From Nitrospinota bacterium (lineage in GTDB: Bacteria > Nitrospinota_A > JADGAW01): a stretch of 7,213 bases of DNA. Below, piece by piece: positions 5,256 through 7,213 of the stretch. How positions within the stretch are numbered: position 1 is the first letter of the stretch; every line of letters begins with the position of its first letter. The notes below the pieces were generated by a model, which saw only the letters and a program-made list of their open reading frames with translations, ran no database searches and was not told the origin of the DNA. Location of the stretch: the NCBI GenBank assembly GCA_015231815.1, contig JADGAW010000111.1:1-7213 (forward strand). The letters are read 5' to 3'. A program made the translations under genes and the position numbers.

Positions 5256-7148
5256 ATGAAACAAGTTTTTAAGAGAATATTGCTGGTTGTATTGTTTCTC
5301 TTTGCCGCCAACAGTTCCCTCGCCGGGGAAGTGAAACCTCCGGTGGCGGTTCATGGGGTGTTGGATCTGCGCCAGTGGGATTTCACCAAGGACGGCCCCA
5401 TACTGCTGAACGGGGAATGGGAGTTGTATTGGGAGCGTTTGCTTGATGCACCGGATATGGCAAGCGATCAACGAGGCAGCAACGGTTTTTATCCAGTTCC
5501 CCGTAAAACATGGGAGGGGTTTCAACTTCCAGATGGCCGGGTTTTAGGGGCAACGGGGTATGCGACGTTTCGCCTCAAGATCCTCTTGCCTAAACAGAAA
5601 AAGCGTTCACTAAAAGAAATCTTGGCGATTGGCCGCACTTTCGCAAACTCCAATCAAATCCTTAAAGTTGTGGACAATCAGGGAATCCCCTTGGGCCCAT
5701 CCGTTATAAAAGGGCGGGTGGGAAAGGAACCGGGAAGCTCAATTCCTGTCTGGACCCACAAAGTAGAGCCGTTTGTTCATGCCCATGAATTTTATCTTAT
5801 TTGGCAGATCAGCAACTTCCACTCTTTCAGGGCAGGACCGCAGGTTGCTCCAACTATGGGTTATTACGGTCAAGTCCGGGATGAGTATTTCCTCAAAATA
5901 GCCCAGGATTTCTTCATAATCGGTCTTTTGGCGATTATGGCCGCCTATCATTTGATCATCTTCATGCTCAACAGAAGTGACCGGGCATCCTTATGGTTGG
6001 GGTTGTATTGTTTGCAAATCGCAGGGTTTTCTGCGACGGTCAATGGTTACCTGAACTACTTCGTGGAAAACACCCTGTTCTGGGAGCTTCAGTTTAAGGC
6101 TTATTACGCTCTTTTCATCAACTTGGCTGTACCGGTTTTCCTGATGTTCATACGAAGCGTCTTCCCAGGACAGATAAAAGAGAAACTATTTTGGATCCTC
6201 GTGTATCACGGAGTTGCCGTTGCCATTGTACGGTTGGTTGCTCCGGTAACATGGACAGGCTATGCGTTTGTTCACGCCTACTTTTTGCTGTCGCTCCTTG
6301 TGTTGCTTATGTATCAAATATATGTTGTCTATATTGCTTTGAGAACACCGTTCCGACGACAGGCTCAGGCAATGCTCACCGGGCTTGTTGTTCTGACCAT
6401 CGCATCCGTGAATGATGCCTTGATGGTCGCTGGGTTCCTTCCTTACACGTTTTTCCTGATTCCCGGAGCACTGTTTGTATTAATTCTCAGTCAGGCTTTG
6501 ACCGTGGCAGTGAACAATCAGGAAACATATCAGGCAAAAATCAAGGCCGAGCAGCAAGCTCTGATTGCAGAGAGGAATTCGCTTGAAAATTTGTTGGCAC
6601 TTCAGAAAGCGGAGAACGAAAAGGCTCATTTTTCCCGTATGGCCAATATGGACGCCCTGACACAAATTGCAAACCGACGTCATTTCGACCATTATTTGGC
6701 AACCGAGCTCAAGCGGTGTTCCCGCTCCGGTCAGCCAATTTCGCTGGTCATGATTGATATCGATTTCTTCAAGCAGTTCAATGACGCCTATGGACATCAG
6801 GGAGGGGATGAATGTTTGCAAAAAGTTGCGAGGATCATTGCCGACGGAGCGCATCGGCAAACAGACGTGGCGGCCCGCTACGGTGGTGAGGAGTTTGCCG
6901 TGATTGCCCCGGAAACAACATTGGAAGGCATGATGCAGATTTGTGAATTGATCCGAAGCGCACTGAAAGCTGCGGCTATTCCGCACAAGCAATCAAAAAT
7001 CGCTGATATCGTTACTTTAAGTATGGGGGTTGCCTGCCAGCATCCGGATCAGGACGACACCCCGGACTTGTTGGTTCAAAAGGCGGATGAGGCTCTTTAC
7101 CGGGCAAAATCAGCTGGGAGGAACCGTGTCGAGACAACTGAATGCTGA
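5256..7148 (+). CDS. 7TMR-DISM diguanylate cyclase (GGDEF), membrane-bound
   Basis: A 630-aa enzyme predicted to make c-di-GMP from two GTP in response to a periplasmic signal. Domains in order: signal peptide 1-23 (KQVFKR, hydrophobic core, SLA then G); a periplasmic jelly-roll-like DISMED1-type domain at about 30-205 with the typical LNGEWELYW (51-59); seven membrane helices at about 213-418; a coiled coil at 420-458; GGDEF at about 459-625. The active site is GGEEF (543-547), a functional variant. The metal/substrate residues DIDFFKQFND (Asp501, Asn509) and Asp518 of GGDEC are present. The I-site RQTD (534-537) lies five residues before GGEEF, so product inhibition is expected. There is no EAL domain. 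I chose ATG 5256 because it gives a classic signal peptide. ATG 5208 would add 16 residues and has a weak AAAGAG 4 nt upstream. Base composition is clearly more GC-rich than in the two genes before it. Confidence 0.95.
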   Translation: MKQVFKRILLVVLFLFAANSSLAGEVKPPVAVHGVLDLRQWDFTKDGPILLNGEWELYWERLLDAPDMASDQRGSNGFYPVPRKTWEGFQLPDGRVLGATGYATFRLKILLPKQKKRSLKEILAIGRTFANSNQILKVVDNQGIPLGPSVIKGRVGKEPGSSIPVWTHKVEPFVHAHEFYLIWQISNFHSFRAGPQVAPTMGYYGQVRDEYFLKIAQDFFIIGLLAIMAAYHLIIFMLNRSDRASLWLGLYCLQIAGFSATVNGYLNYFVENTLFWELQFKAYYALFINLAVPVFLMFIRSVFPGQIKEKLFWILVYHGVAVAIVRLVAPVTWTGYAFVHAYFLLSLLVLLMYQIYVVYIALRTPFRRQAQAMLTGLVVLTIASVNDALMVAGFLPYTFFLIPGALFVLILSQALTVAVNNQETYQAKIKAEQQALIAERNSLENLLALQKAENEKAHFSRMANMDALTQIANRRHFDHYLATELKRCSRSGQPISLVMIDIDFFKQFNDAYGHQGGDECLQKVARIIADGAHRQTDVAARYGGEEFAVIAPETTLEGMMQICELIRSALKAAAIPHKQSKIADIVTLSMGVACQHPDQDDTPDLLVQKADEALYRAKSAGRNRVETTEC

Positions 7149-7213
7149 ATTGTCCGGTATTTGCTTCTTGAACTTAAGTGGTCACCCTTCTTTCTGTGAA
7201 ATAATATTTGATT
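7149..7213. other. Non-coding tail after the cyclase gene
   Basis: Sixty-five bases to the window edge. There is no intrinsic terminator (no GC-rich stem followed by T), no start of a recognisable gene and no repeat of earlier sequence. It contains the short string CTTAAGTGGTCACCC, whose meaning I cannot determine here. Confidence 0.4.

Noticed and set aside
6480..6992. 170-aa minus-strand ORF inside the cyclase gene
   Set aside because: It is antisense to the coiled coil and GGDEF domain. The sense frame has all catalytic motifs and the antisense product resembles nothing known.
7171..7186. CTTAAGTGGTCACCC-like string as a possible mobile-element end
   Set aside because: It vaguely recalls insertion-sequence termini, but there is no second copy in the window, no transposase and no target duplication that can be seen.

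Overview
The window comes from a low-GC Gram-negative-type bacterium. This rests on a periplasm-facing RND/MMPL transporter, two sensors with Sec signal peptides and periplasmic domains, and a c-di-GMP enzyme. I cannot fix the phylum from sequence alone. The protein mix is common in Proteobacteria/Desulfobacterota-like genomes and also occurs in spirochaetes. There is no rRNA, tRNA, CRISPR array or recognisable transposase.

Layout. On the minus strand, running off the left edge, is the 5' part of a small GIY-YIG-type (DUF123) protein (184 to 1). A 91-bp divergent intergenic region follows, with an AT-rich inverted repeat whose arms look like two mirror-image -10 elements. Three large membrane-protein genes then run rightwards: an 834-aa MMPL/RND exporter (276-2780), a 687-aa 7TMR-DISM sensor histidine kinase (2848-4911) and a 630-aa 7TMR-DISM diguanylate cyclase (5256-7148, possibly starting at 5208). 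The kinase and cyclase genes are separated by about 340 bp of AT-rich DNA. This holds a candidate promoter, a near-palindrome and a chain of very short ORFs that touch or overlap end to end. The last 65 bases hold nothing I can name.

How the genes may work together. The kinase and the cyclase share the same sensory plan: a periplasmic ligand-binding domain, seven membrane helices and a coiled coil. Their outputs differ, one being phosphotransfer and the other c-di-GMP. The exporter would move a hydrophobic or amphipathic molecule across or out of the inner membrane. An envelope-sensing and export locus is a reasonable inference, but nothing in the DNA proves a functional link. The 67-bp gap with a candidate promoter and the 344-bp gap argue against one tight operon. 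No response regulator gene is in view.

Points that stand out: the exporter keeps the proton-relay Asp only in its second half (Ser in the first); none of the starts I favour has a clear Shine-Dalgarno sequence, and the exporter appears to use TTG; the cyclase gene is visibly richer in GC than its neighbours; and the exporter has a highly acidic insert in its second periplasmic loop. I do not see a convincing wholly new system. The best candidates for a second look are the micro-ORF chain before the cyclase and the paired 7TMR-DISM sensors.
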